Origin: Corynebacterium tuberculostearicum
GTDB taxonomy: Bacteria > Actinomycetota > Actinomycetes > Mycobacteriales > Mycobacteriaceae
Direction: 5' to 3'
Length of the DNA stretch: 64,000 nt
Assembly (NCBI RefSeq): GCF_013408445.1
Contig: NZ_JACBZL010000001.1
Coordinates: forward strand, 2,232,001-2,296,000
A model generated the notes under the pieces. The model saw only the letters and a program-made list of their open reading frames with translations. It did not search any database and had not been told where the DNA came from. Made by a program: the position numbers and the translations under genes. Position 1 is the first letter of the stretch; each line of letters opens with the position of its first letter. Of this stretch, positions 20,564-27,920 are shown in pieces.

Positions 20564-21597
20564 CGTGCAATCTCCTCAATCTGGGTGGTGGTAGAAAGCG
20601 TGCGGTAGAACTCTTCAATGGCGTTATTATCGCCGCTAAGCCGCACGGTCAGCTTGCCAAAGGAATGCTGCTGCAACGTGGTGATACCGCCGTGGACAAC
20701 GGCGATGGACACGCCGGCTTCCTTGAGCCGAGCGGCGGCGGTGAAGAAGCCAGATTCCTCGGTCAGGTTGATGGTAAACAGGCGGCCTTCGTGCGCAAGC
20801 AGGTCGTCGGTTTCGACGACGTCGGGTTCGTTGCGCAGCGAGGTGGCCACGAACTTGGCGGCCACGGAGGTCTGCGGGTTGGAGAAGACCTCATAGACGC
20901 TGCCTTGCTCTACTACGCGGCCGTTTTCCATCACGGCGACCTTATCGGCGATGGAGCGAACGACTTCCATCTCGTGGGTAATAACCACGATGGTGATGCC
21001 GAATTCCTTGTTCACCCGGCGCAGCAGGTCGAGGACTTCCTGCGTGGTGGTGGGGTCGAGGGCGGAAGTGGCTTCGTCGGCAAGCAGCAGCGAAGGGTTG
21101 GTGGCCAGCGCACGGGCAATGCCAACGCGCTGCTTCTGGCCGCCGGAAAGCTGCTCCGGGTAGCTCTTGCCTTTGTCTCCCAGGCCGACGAAGTCCAGCA
21201 GTTCTTGCACGCGCTGGGCGCGCTCCTGCTTGCCGACGCCCTGCAGCTGCAGCGGGTATTCAATATTGCCGGCCGCGGTGCGCGAGCTCATCAGGTTGAA
21301 CTGCTGGAAGATCATGCCGATATTGCGGCGAATGCCACGCAGTTTCCGCTCGGACATGCCAACGATATTGGTCTCGTCGAGCAGTAGCTCGCCAGAGGAT
21401 GGGGTGTCCAGGCCGTTGATCATGCGCACGAGGGTGGACTTGCCGGCGCCGGAATAACCAATGATGCCGACGATTTCGCCAGGCTCAATGGTCATGGAGA
21501 CATGGTCGAGCGCCTTAATTCGCGCTTTTTTCTGCTTAAAGATCTTGGTGATCTCGCGGAACTCAATGCGGGTGCCGCGGTGGGTGGAATCTGCCAC
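20560..21597 (-). CDS. metN: Methionine ABC transporter ATP-binding protein MetN
   Basis: A 345-residue ATPase with Walker A GYSGAGKST, signature LSGGQKQR and Walker B LLADEATSALDP. The C-terminal 80 residues form the NIL domain, which in this family binds methionine and inhibits transport when the cytoplasmic pool is high. It overlaps metI by 4 bp. It is separated from metQ by a strong hairpin. It contains one 13-mer repeat in the GVGK register. Confidence 0.96.
   Translation of the reverse strand: MADSTHRGTRIEFREITKIFKQKKARIKALDHVSMTIEPGEIVGIIGYSGAGKSTLVRMINGLDTPSSGELLLDETNIVGMSERKLRGIRRNIGMIFQQFNLMSSRTAAGNIEYPLQLQGVGKQERAQRVQELLDFVGLGDKGKSYPEQLSGGQKQRVGIARALATNPSLLLADEATSALDPTTTQEVLDLLRRVNKEFGITIVVITHEMEVVRSIADKVAVMENGRVVEQGSVYEVFSNPQTSVAAKFVATSLRNEPDVVETDDLLAHEGRLFTINLTEESGFFTAAARLKEAGVSIAVVHGGITTLQQHSFGKLTVRLSGDNNAIEEFYRTLSTTTQIEEIAR
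21228..21240 (+). repeat. 13-mer GCTTGCCGACGCC, copy 2 (in metN)
   Basis: Exact copy. In the gene's own direction it reads GGC GTC GGC AAG (GVGK), a different coding register from most other copies. Confidence 0.8.
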
Positions 21598-21628
21598 GTG
21601 TTTGCGTCCTTAGCTAGGAAAGTGCCAA

Positions 21629-21653
21629 ACCCCGCCGGGGTCTCCGGCGGGGT
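21629..21653 (-). terminator. Intercistronic hairpin between metQ and metN
   Basis: ACCCCGCCGG / CCGGCGGGGT, a 10-bp perfect stem with a 5-base loop, followed on the minus strand by TTTGG. Lying inside the metQ-metN-metI operon, it probably causes partial termination or protects the metQ end, so more binding protein than transporter is made. Confidence 0.75.
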
Positions 21654-21667
21654 AAAAGCAAGGGTGA

Positions 21668-22531
21668 TTAGTCCAGATCTGCTTCGAGCTTATCCAGGAT
21701 CTTCTGCAGATCCTCCTGGCTGCGCTCTACCTCGACGGAGGTGCCGGCGGAGTCTTCGTCAACGCCCTCCTGGACGGCGTCGCTGTGCCATAGCTCGGCG
21801 AGCTTCTTGATGTCCTCGTTATCGGCGTCTTCCTCGCGGACGGCGAAGACGTTGATGTACGGCTCTGCCTCTTCAGAGTTCGGATCGTCCTGGAAGATAG
21901 CGGTGGCTGGGTCGATGCCGGCGCGCTCCAGGAAGGAGTTATTGATAATCGCCGGGGTGCCCTCGCCGTGTGCGGACGTGGTCTGTGCCGCGTCTACCGG
22001 GGTGACCTTGACCTTGGACTTCTTCTCATCGATGTCCAGCGGGGTGGGCTCCAGGTTGTCCTTGTCCTTCAGGGTGAGAAGGCCGGCCTGAACCAGCACG
22101 TTGATGGCGCGGGCCTGGTTGGTGGAGTCGTTCGGGATGGCGACTTTTTCGCCCTCGATGCCGTCGAGGGAGTCGTGGTCCTTCCAGAACAGTGCTAGCG
22201 GCACGATCTCGGTAGCCACGATAGGCACCAGGTTGGTGCCGTTGCCGTGGTTATACTCCGCCAAGAACTTCAGGTGCTGGAAGTTATTGGTATCCAGCTC
22301 GCCCTGGTCCAGAGCCTGGTTCGGGGTGTTGTAATCCGCGAAAGGCTGGATATCGATGTCATAGCCTGCGTTCTTTGCTTCCTGCTCGAACGCTACCCAA
22401 GCCTTCTTTGCGTCATCGGTGGTGCCGACTTTGATGGTCTTGGAGTCATCGGAGTCGGAAGAGCATGCCACCAGGCTGGTGGCGGCGATGGTTACGGCGG
22501 CGGTAGCAGCCACTACGCGACGGATCTGCAT
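21668..22531 (-). CDS. metQ: Methionine-binding lipoprotein MetQ
   Basis: A 288-residue NlpA-family solute-binding protein. The start at 22531 gives a lipoprotein signal (MQIRRVVAATAAVTIAATS, then LVACSS with lipidated Cys). The mature part begins KTIKVGTTDD and includes QPFADYNTPNQALDQGELDTNNFQHLKF, conserved in MetQ. It captures methionine for MetNI. Two McbR-like sites lie just upstream, consistent with repression when methionine-derived metabolites accumulate. Confidence 0.94.
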   Translation of the reverse strand: MQIRRVVAATAAVTIAATSLVACSSDSDDSKTIKVGTTDDAKKAWVAFEQEAKNAGYDIDIQPFADYNTPNQALDQGELDTNNFQHLKFLAEYNHGNGTNLVPIVATEIVPLALFWKDHDSLDGIEGEKVAIPNDSTNQARAINVLVQAGLLTLKDKDNLEPTPLDIDEKKSKVKVTPVDAAQTTSAHGEGTPAIINNSFLERAGIDPATAIFQDDPNSEEAEPYINVFAVREEDADNEDIKKLAELWHSDAVQEGVDEDSAGTSVEVERSQEDLQKILDKLEADLD

Positions 22532-22586
22532 GGGGAATCCCCTTCTTGTAGGAGGTGAAATAATTTGTCTGTTTAGCAACTTAGCA

Positions 22587-22607
22587 ATCAGCGAACCGCT
22601 TTGTCTA
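22587..22607 (-). promoter_or_regulatory. McbR-like operator, metQ proximal site
   Basis: The minus strand reads TAGACAAAGCGGTTCGCTGAT. It shares TAGAC-N-AAGCGGT with both sites upstream of metY and sits about 55 bp before the metQ start. Confidence 0.65.
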
Positions 22608-22617
22608 TTGTGGGTAT

Positions 22618-22638
22618 CACGTCCCACCGGCTTGTCTA
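22618..22638 (-). promoter_or_regulatory. McbR-like operator, metQ distal site (degenerate)
   Basis: The minus strand reads TAGACAAGCCGGTGGGACGTG, similar to TAGAC-N-AAGCGGT with a shift by one base. It abuts the candidate SOS box of the divergent dnaE2 gene. Confidence 0.4.
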
Positions 22639-22652
22639 GAACAATGATTCGA
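22637..22652. promoter_or_regulatory. Candidate SOS box (LexA site) of dnaE2
   Basis: TAGAACAATGATTCGA matches the corynebacterial LexA site TCGAACA-NN-TGTTCGA at 11 of 14 defined positions and ends 16 bp before the dnaE2 start. DNA-damage control of dnaE2 is known in relatives. Confidence 0.6.
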
Positions 22653-22668
22653 TATTACGCTGTCTGGA

Positions 22669-25600
22669 GTGGAATTTAATGGTGGAAGGGCGCTGTCCTG
22701 GTCGCGGGTGGAGCGAATTCTCTCCGGCCGCGAATCTGTTGTGCCCGTACCGGTTAATCACCTTCGCGGGCCAGCGGATGCTGCTCGGCGCGGTCACTCC
22801 GCCGTCCCCTTTGCGGAGTTGCACGCGGTAAGTTCTTATAGCTTTCTCGACGGCGCCGCCGAGCCGGAGGAACTGGTGGCCCGGGCTGTGGAGCTAGGCC
22901 TTGAGGGGTTGGCCATCGTGGACCGCGATGGTTTTTATGGACTCATGAAATTCGCCGAAGCTGCTGCTAAAGCAGGCCTTCCGGCCGTATATGGCGCGGA
23001 GCTATCGCTCGCGGAGGCTCCGGTGACCGTGCTGGCGCGCACTCCGGAGGGCTATCGCCGCCTGTCGCGCCTCATCGCGCGCGCCCGGATGGAAGCCGGG
23101 GAGAAGGATCGCGTAGCCTATCCGCCCTTGGATGAGGTGGCGCGCGAACTGGAAGGGGAGTGCTTCTTTCTGGTGGGGCCGGAGGCGCTAGCAGAAATCG
23201 ATAACCTGCTCGAAAGAATAAAAATAGACAGCATAGTTCTCGAATATTCTTGCAGCATGTCCCCCGAGGATGCGGATCGGCACCGTTTCCTCGATAAATA
23301 CAATAACCTGCGGGCCATCGCAACCGCACGGCCCGCGGCCGCGACCCGCGACCAAACTCGGCTCGCCGCCGCCAAGCGTGCCCTAGCCCGGCGCGAATCT
23401 CTTGCGGCCGCCGCGCCGCATGCCCACCCCATGGGGGCTGGCTGGCTGCGATCCGGCGAGCAGATGGCGCAACTCTTGCCGGATCGGCCGGAGCTCATCG
23501 CCGAAACCGTGGCGCTCGCCCGCGAGTGCTCCTTTACCTGGGACGCCCTTGCGCCCAACCTGCCGCATTTTCCGGTGCCGGAGGGGTACACCGAAATGAG
23601 CTGGCTGGAGCATGAGGTCTGGCGCCGCGCCAAGGACCGCTATGCCTCGCGCCCGGCCGAGATTAGGCAGGCGGCAAGGAAACAGATTCGGCATGAGCTG
23701 GGCGTCATCAAGCAGCTGGGCTTCCCCGGCTACTTCCTGATTGTGTGCGACCTGGTGGATTTTTGCCGCCGCGAGAATATTCTGTGCCAAGGCCGCGGCT
23801 CGGCCGCCAACTCCGCGGTGTGCTTTGCGCTGGGCATTACCAATGCGGAGCCCATCTCCGCGCAGCTGCTTTTCGAGCGCTTTCTCTCCCCGGACCGCGA
23901 TGGCCCGCCCGATATTGATATCGACATCGAGTCCGGCCGCCGCGAGGAAGTCATCCAGTATGTCTACCGCACCCACGGCCGCGATCGCGCCGCGCAGGTG
24001 GCCAATGTCATTACCTATCGCCGCAAGGGAGCTACCCGCGATGCCGCCCGCGCGTTGGGCTACCCGCAGGGCTCGGCCGATGCGTGGTCGAAAGGTACCT
24101 CCGAGCCGCCTGCCGACGTCTCCTCTTTAGCCGAGCAATTCCTCGGCCAGCCCCGCCACCTGGGCATCCACTCCGGCGGCATGGTGCTGTGCGATCGGCC
24201 CATTGCGGACGTCGTGCCCATGGAATGGGCGCGCATGGAAAATCGTTCCGTGCTGCAGTGGGATAAGGACGATTGCGCGGCCGCCGGCCTGGTGAAATTC
24301 GACCTCTTGGGCCTGGGCATGCTGGAGGCGCTGCACCACATGATTGATGCCGTGCGCGCCACCACCGGCCGCGAGGTGCACCTGTGGGAGCTCGACCTTG
24401 CCGAGCCGGAAGTTTATGACATGCTCTGCCGCGCCGATGCGGTGGGCGTCTTCCAGGTGGAATCCCGTGCGCAGCTAGCCACGCTGCCGCGTCTGAAGCC
24501 GCGCCGCTTCTTTGACTTGGTGGTCGAGGTCGCGCTCATTCGCCCCGGCCCCATCCAGGGCGGGTCCGTGCACCCCTACCTGCGCCGCCGCGATGGCCTT
24601 GAGGAGGTGGCTTATGACCATCCGGTGCTGGAAAAATCGCTGGGCAAGACGCTGGGCATCCCGCTTTTTCAGGAGCAGTTGATGCAGATCGCGGTCGACG
24701 CCGCCGGCTTCTCCGGTGCCGAGGCCGATGATCTGCGCCGCGCCATGGGCTCGAAGCGCTCACCGGAAAAGATGGCCGCGCTGCGCAGCCGCTTCTTTGC
24801 CGGCCTGCGCGAGACCAACGGTATCGAGGGCGAGGTGGCAGAAAAGCTGTGGGCCAAAATCGTGGCCTTCGCCGCCTATGGTTTTCCGGAGTCGCACTCG
24901 CAGTCCTTTGCCTCGCTCGTGTATTTTTCCGCGTGGTTTAAGTACCACTACCCGGCGGAATTCTGCGTGGGATTGCTGCGCGCACAGCCGATGGGTTTCT
25001 ATTCCCCGCAGTCGCTCATCCAAGACGCCCGTCGTCACGGCGTGCAGGTGCTGCCGGTAAGCATTAATGACTCCGGCGCCCAGGCCCGCGCGACGGGCTC
25101 GGCCGAGATTCGCTTGGGCCTTAACCTCATCAAGGGGCTAGGGGAGTCCGCCGCCGAGCGGGTGGAGGTGGCCGCGCCTTTTGCTAGCGTGTCCGATCTT
25201 TCGCGCCGGGCGGATCTCAGCGTGGAGCAGGTGGAGGCGCTGGCTACGGCCGGGGCGTTGGAGTGTCTGGGGCTGGATCGTCGCCAAGCGCTGTGGCAGG
25301 CTGGCGTCGCCGCCACCGAGCGCGAGGGCATGTTGCCTGGTACCTCCGCCCTGGCTTCGCCGCACCTGCCCGGTATGTCTGCGTTTGAGCTCATGGCTAC
25401 CGACGTTGCCGCTACTGGCGTGACCCATAATCAGCAGCCGATGGAGCTGGTGCGTGCCTCGCTTGCCGACGTCCTCCCTGCCTCCCAGCTTCCCCATATC
25501 CCCGATGGCACCCGCGTGCGCATCGCGGGCATTATTACTCACCGCCAGCGCCCACGTACTGCTTCTGGCCTGACCTTTTTGGGCGTCGAGGATGAAACCG

Positions 25601-25788
25601 GTTTGATGAACGTGATGGTCTCACCCGGATTGTGGTCGCGGCATAAAGTTCTGGCCCGCACCGCCCGGGCAATGATCATCCGCGGCATCGTGCAAAATGC
25701 CACCGGCGCGGTCAGCGTGGTCGCGGATAAGCTCGAGCCGTTGGACTTTGGTGAATTCCTCTCCCGCGGCTCCCGCGACTTCCGCTAG
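22669..25788 (+). CDS. dnaE2: Error-prone DNA polymerase DnaE2
   Basis: A 1039-residue C-family polymerase. The PHP domain is at the N-terminus (FAELHAVSSYSFLDGAAEPEELV). The catalytic palm has the acidic motif PDIDIDIESGRREEVI, the nucleotide-binding region is QGRGSAANSAVCF, and an OB fold (GTRVRIAGIITHRQRPRTASG) is C-terminal. The N-terminal GGRALSWSRVERILSGRES is typical of DnaE2 rather than replicative DnaE1. It performs mutagenic lesion bypass with ImuA'/ImuB. The start is a GTG at 22669. A candidate SOS box precedes it. It contains one 13-mer repeat. Confidence 0.96.
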   Translation: MEFNGGRALSWSRVERILSGRESVVPVPVNHLRGPADAARRGHSAVPFAELHAVSSYSFLDGAAEPEELVARAVELGLEGLAIVDRDGFYGLMKFAEAAAKAGLPAVYGAELSLAEAPVTVLARTPEGYRRLSRLIARARMEAGEKDRVAYPPLDEVARELEGECFFLVGPEALAEIDNLLERIKIDSIVLEYSCSMSPEDADRHRFLDKYNNLRAIATARPAAATRDQTRLAAAKRALARRESLAAAAPHAHPMGAGWLRSGEQMAQLLPDRPELIAETVALARECSFTWDALAPNLPHFPVPEGYTEMSWLEHEVWRRAKDRYASRPAEIRQAARKQIRHELGVIKQLGFPGYFLIVCDLVDFCRRENILCQGRGSAANSAVCFALGITNAEPISAQLLFERFLSPDRDGPPDIDIDIESGRREEVIQYVYRTHGRDRAAQVANVITYRRKGATRDAARALGYPQGSADAWSKGTSEPPADVSSLAEQFLGQPRHLGIHSGGMVLCDRPIADVVPMEWARMENRSVLQWDKDDCAAAGLVKFDLLGLGMLEALHHMIDAVRATTGREVHLWELDLAEPEVYDMLCRADAVGVFQVESRAQLATLPRLKPRRFFDLVVEVALIRPGPIQGGSVHPYLRRRDGLEEVAYDHPVLEKSLGKTLGIPLFQEQLMQIAVDAAGFSGAEADDLRRAMGSKRSPEKMAALRSRFFAGLRETNGIEGEVAEKLWAKIVAFAAYGFPESHSQSFASLVYFSAWFKYHYPAEFCVGLLRAQPMGFYSPQSLIQDARRHGVQVLPVSINDSGAQARATGSAEIRLGLNLIKGLGESAAERVEVAAPFASVSDLSRRADLSVEQVEALATAGALECLGLDRRQALWQAGVAATEREGMLPGTSALASPHLPGMSAFELMATDVAATGVTHNQQPMELVRASLADVLPASQLPHIPDGTRVRIAGIITHRQRPRTASGLTFLGVEDETGLMNVMVSPGLWSRHKVLARTARAMIIRGIVQNATGAVSVVADKLEPLDFGEFLSRGSRDFR
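25461..25473 (+). repeat. 13-mer GCTTGCCGACGTC, copy 3 (in dnaE2)
   Basis: Exact copy, read CTT GCC GAC GTC (LADV) in the gene. Confidence 0.8.
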
Positions 25789-26282
25789 TTGCCGCCGCCG
25801 CGCAGCTCGTCCGCGTTGAGCTTATTGGCCAATTCCTTGGCTACCGCAAACGGAATCCACAGCAGCTGGATATAGATGAGCTTGGCAAAGAAGATGGCGA
25901 TATTGGCCCCCGAGGTCGCCTGCTCCACCGCAACGTGCTCCGCGCCGAAGAAGCGCAGCCCAAAAGCGGTGGCGCCGGCGACGAGGAAGAGCACTATGGC
26001 CGTGGCCAATGCGGTTTTCAGGCCTTTGTCGCGGGCGTCGGTATGCAGGCGCAGCTCGTACTCATCCATTTCCGTAGTGGGAACGTCGAGGTGCCGAATG
26101 GACTGGCGCAGCCACGTGGTGCACATGGTCGCCGCAATGCCAGCTATCGACCACAGCAGATTAGACAAGCCAAGCGCGAAGAAGTGCAGGGCCGCCGCCA
26201 CGATGGCCAGGCCGAGAAAAATGTCGCCGGCTAGGATCAAGCGCTTGCGGCGGGAAACAGAGGCGGGAATTGTGGTAGCCAT
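25785..26282 (-). CDS. Membrane protein paired with an XRE regulator
   Basis: A 165-residue protein with about four membrane helices in two pairs, separated by an acidic loop (LDVPTTEMDEYELRLHTDARDKG). No function is recognised; DUF3796-like or DUF2178-like proteins have this layout beside HTH genes. The HTH gene's TAA stop overlaps its ATG, so the two are co-translated. Tail to tail it overlaps dnaE2 by 4 bp. Confidence 0.75.
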   Translation of the reverse strand: MATTIPASVSRRKRLILAGDIFLGLAIVAAALHFFALGLSNLLWSIAGIAATMCTTWLRQSIRHLDVPTTEMDEYELRLHTDARDKGLKTALATAIVLFLVAGATAFGLRFFGAEHVAVEQATSGANIAIFFAKLIYIQLLWIPFAVAKELANKLNADELRGGGN

Positions 26283-26545
26283 TAGGAATTCTTCCTATAG
26301 ATTTCAGTGGACATAGGGGCAAATTCCTGGCGGGAAAAGATAGCCTCCACCGGAAGGTCAAAGACTTCGCAGACGCGAAAGGCTAGGTCCAGGCTGGGGG
26401 AGTGGTCCCCGCGCTCGAGGGCTCCGACGGTCTGGGGATTGACGTCGATGGCCTCAGCCAGCTGCGCGCGCGACATGTCCCGCTCGGCGCGCAGCACGCG
26501 TACCCGGTTATAAATGGGTGCGGAGGGCTTCTTCTTTGGGGACAT
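26282..26545 (-). CDS. Small XRE-family HTH regulator, pair 1
   Basis: An 87-residue DNA-binding protein with a Cro/CI-type helix-turn-helix: NRVRVLRAERDMSRAQLAEAIDVNPQTVGALERGDHSPS. This is the compact YozG/YgzD-like type that usually controls the adjacent membrane-protein gene. It is directly coupled to the downstream membrane protein, and similar in plan to the pair at 26588-27347. Confidence 0.88.
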   Translation of the reverse strand: MSPKKKPSAPIYNRVRVLRAERDMSRAQLAEAIDVNPQTVGALERGDHSPSLDLAFRVCEVFDLPVEAIFSRQEFAPMSTEIYRKNS

Positions 26546-26587
26546 GAGTCAAAGTATTGCATAAACCCAACACCCTGGCAAGGGTTG

Positions 26588-26806
26588 TTACTCGACGCCG
26601 AAGATATCCCCCGGCTGACAATCCAATGCCGTGCACAGTGCTGCCAGGGTGCTAAAGCGTACGGCCTTGGCGCGATTATTCTTTAGGACGGAGAGGTTAA
26701 CTGGGGTGATTCCTACTTCTCTAGCGAGCCCCGCGCCGGTAACGCCGCGCTCTTCCATGATGCGGTCGAGGTGGCAAACCACCTGGGGTTCTTGTGTTTC
26801 AGACAA
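26588..26806 (-). CDS. Small XRE-family HTH regulator, pair 2 (TTG start)
   Basis: A 72-residue protein with the core CHLDRIMEERGVTGAGLAREVGITPVNLSVLKNNRAKAVRF followed by STLAALCTALDCQPGDIFGVE, the classic small HTH_26-type regulator. The only start consistent with family length is the TTG at 26806, which overlaps the stop of the upstream DUF2975 gene (TTGTCTGA), a translational-coupling arrangement. It probably regulates its own operon through the TATCGA sites upstream. Confidence 0.85.
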   Translation of the reverse strand: MSETQEPQVVCHLDRIMEERGVTGAGLAREVGITPVNLSVLKNNRAKAVRFSTLAALCTALDCQPGDIFGVE

Positions 26807-27347
26807 GGCCTTCGACCTCCTCTTCCAGCTTGCAGCCGCGCTTGATGGCGGCCGAGAAGAGCTGCAAGGTGCAGACGAAGAGGTAGGGCAGGGCGAGCTC
26901 GCCAAGGGATGTTCCGTCCTGGCTGGCCCACCAGTCGATTCCAAGCTGTGAGGAGGCCCAGTTATTGCCCAGGCCTTCGAGTGCGAACCGTCCGATAAAC
27001 CAGACGAGGATGCCGGCGGTCATTCCGTTCAGGAGGCGGATATTTTTCGTATTAAAAACCTGCCCGCGAAGCATTGGCCTGACCAGACGGTAGGCAAAGA
27101 ACGCGATGATTAAGATTGCCGCGATTTTGGTAACGAGCGCCGCAGTGAGTATCCAGAATGGTCCGCCGTCGAGGTTGTGTTTGCTTAGGCCTTCTGGGAT
27201 GGCTGCGCTCAGTGCGGTGGAAAAGCGGCCGGTGGCAAGGTCGCGCAGGTAGGTGGGGCCGAGGATGATGATGGTGAGGAGGGCGAGACCGGCTGCCGCA
27301 TTAATTTCGCGGCGCTCGGCCTTGGGGGCGGGTTGTGGGGTGGTCAT
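26799..27347 (-). CDS. DUF2975 membrane protein
   Basis: A 182-residue protein with four membrane helices. It matches the DUF2975 layout: a central PMLRGQVFNTKNIRLLNGMTAGILVWFIGRFALEGLG-type block between helices two and three, and a C-terminal charged tail (KRGCKLEEEVEGLV). DUF2975 proteins are almost always encoded with a small XRE regulator, as here. The role is unknown; some pairs resemble envelope-stress or immunity modules. Confidence 0.85.
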   Translation of the reverse strand: MTTPQPAPKAERREINAAAGLALLTIIILGPTYLRDLATGRFSTALSAAIPEGLSKHNLDGGPFWILTAALVTKIAAILIIAFFAYRLVRPMLRGQVFNTKNIRLLNGMTAGILVWFIGRFALEGLGNNWASSQLGIDWWASQDGTSLGELALPYLFVCTLQLFSAAIKRGCKLEEEVEGLV

Positions 27348-27360
27348 GACAATCCTTTCC

Positions 27361-27408
27361 GTCGATAACTTATCGACTTTCGATGTTGTCGTAATTCGAT
27401 AATATCGA
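27361..27408. promoter_or_regulatory. Clustered TATCGA inverted repeats (candidate HTH operators)
   Basis: Two odd-centred palindromes lie here: GTCGATAACTTATCGAC (27361-27377, 8-bp arms) and TCGATAATATCGA (27396-27408, 6-bp arms). A third partial copy, GCGATAAG, follows at 27412. They lie between the DUF2975 start and the divergent PH-domain gene and suit a small XRE regulator binding cooperatively. Confidence 0.65.
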
Positions 27409-27458
27409 TTAGCGATAAGTGACGCAAGAGCTGGACCCGATTGATACTGTCAATAACT

Positions 27459-27920
27459 ATGAGCGAAGAAATGAATCCCGTCTCGCCACGCCTGGTGACC
27501 TCGCGCTATATCCACCACCTGAGCTGGATGATTGTCCTCGCCGCGGCCGCCGGTGCGGCAGGTTTTTGGTGGACCCCGTGGTTCTACTGGGCGGCCGGGC
27601 TTTTCGTCGCCCTTTTCTTCTGGCTGCTCTGGCTCATCCCCGCCCAGGTGCGCAACATGGGCTGGCTCGAGACCGACGATGAGCTGCTTATCACTCGCGG
27701 CAAGCTCTGGCATTCCTTTACCGTCGTGCCCTACGGCCGCATCCAATTCGTCGACGTGACCTCCGGGCCCATCGACCGCGCTCTCGGGCTGAAAAAGCTG
27801 CAGCTCCACACGGCCTCAGCCAGCACGGACGCCACCATCAAGGGCCTGGAAGCCCCGCTTGCCGACGCCCTCCGCACCCGCCTTGCCCACCAAGCCCGCG
27901 AACGGATGAGCGGCCTATGA
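27459..27920 (+). CDS. Bacterial PH-domain membrane protein (DUF304), short
   Basis: A 153-residue protein with two N-terminal membrane helices (SWMIVLAAAAGAAGFWW, FYWAAGLFVALFFWLLWL). One bPH2 domain follows (LETDDELLITRGKLWHSFTVVPYGRIQFVDVTSGPIDRALGL). It is the YdbS-like half of a two-gene set; the next gene overlaps by 4 bp. In Bacillus such pairs affect resistance to bacteriocins. The function here is unproven. It carries one 13-mer repeat. Confidence 0.88.
   Translation: MSEEMNPVSPRLVTSRYIHHLSWMIVLAAAAGAAGFWWTPWFYWAAGLFVALFFWLLWLIPAQVRNMGWLETDDELLITRGKLWHSFTVVPYGRIQFVDVTSGPIDRALGLKKLQLHTASASTDATIKGLEAPLADALRTRLAHQARERMSGL
27857..27869 (+). repeat. 13-mer GCTTGCCGACGCC, copy 4 (in PH-domain gene)
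   Basis: Exact copy, read as LADA. Confidence 0.8.
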
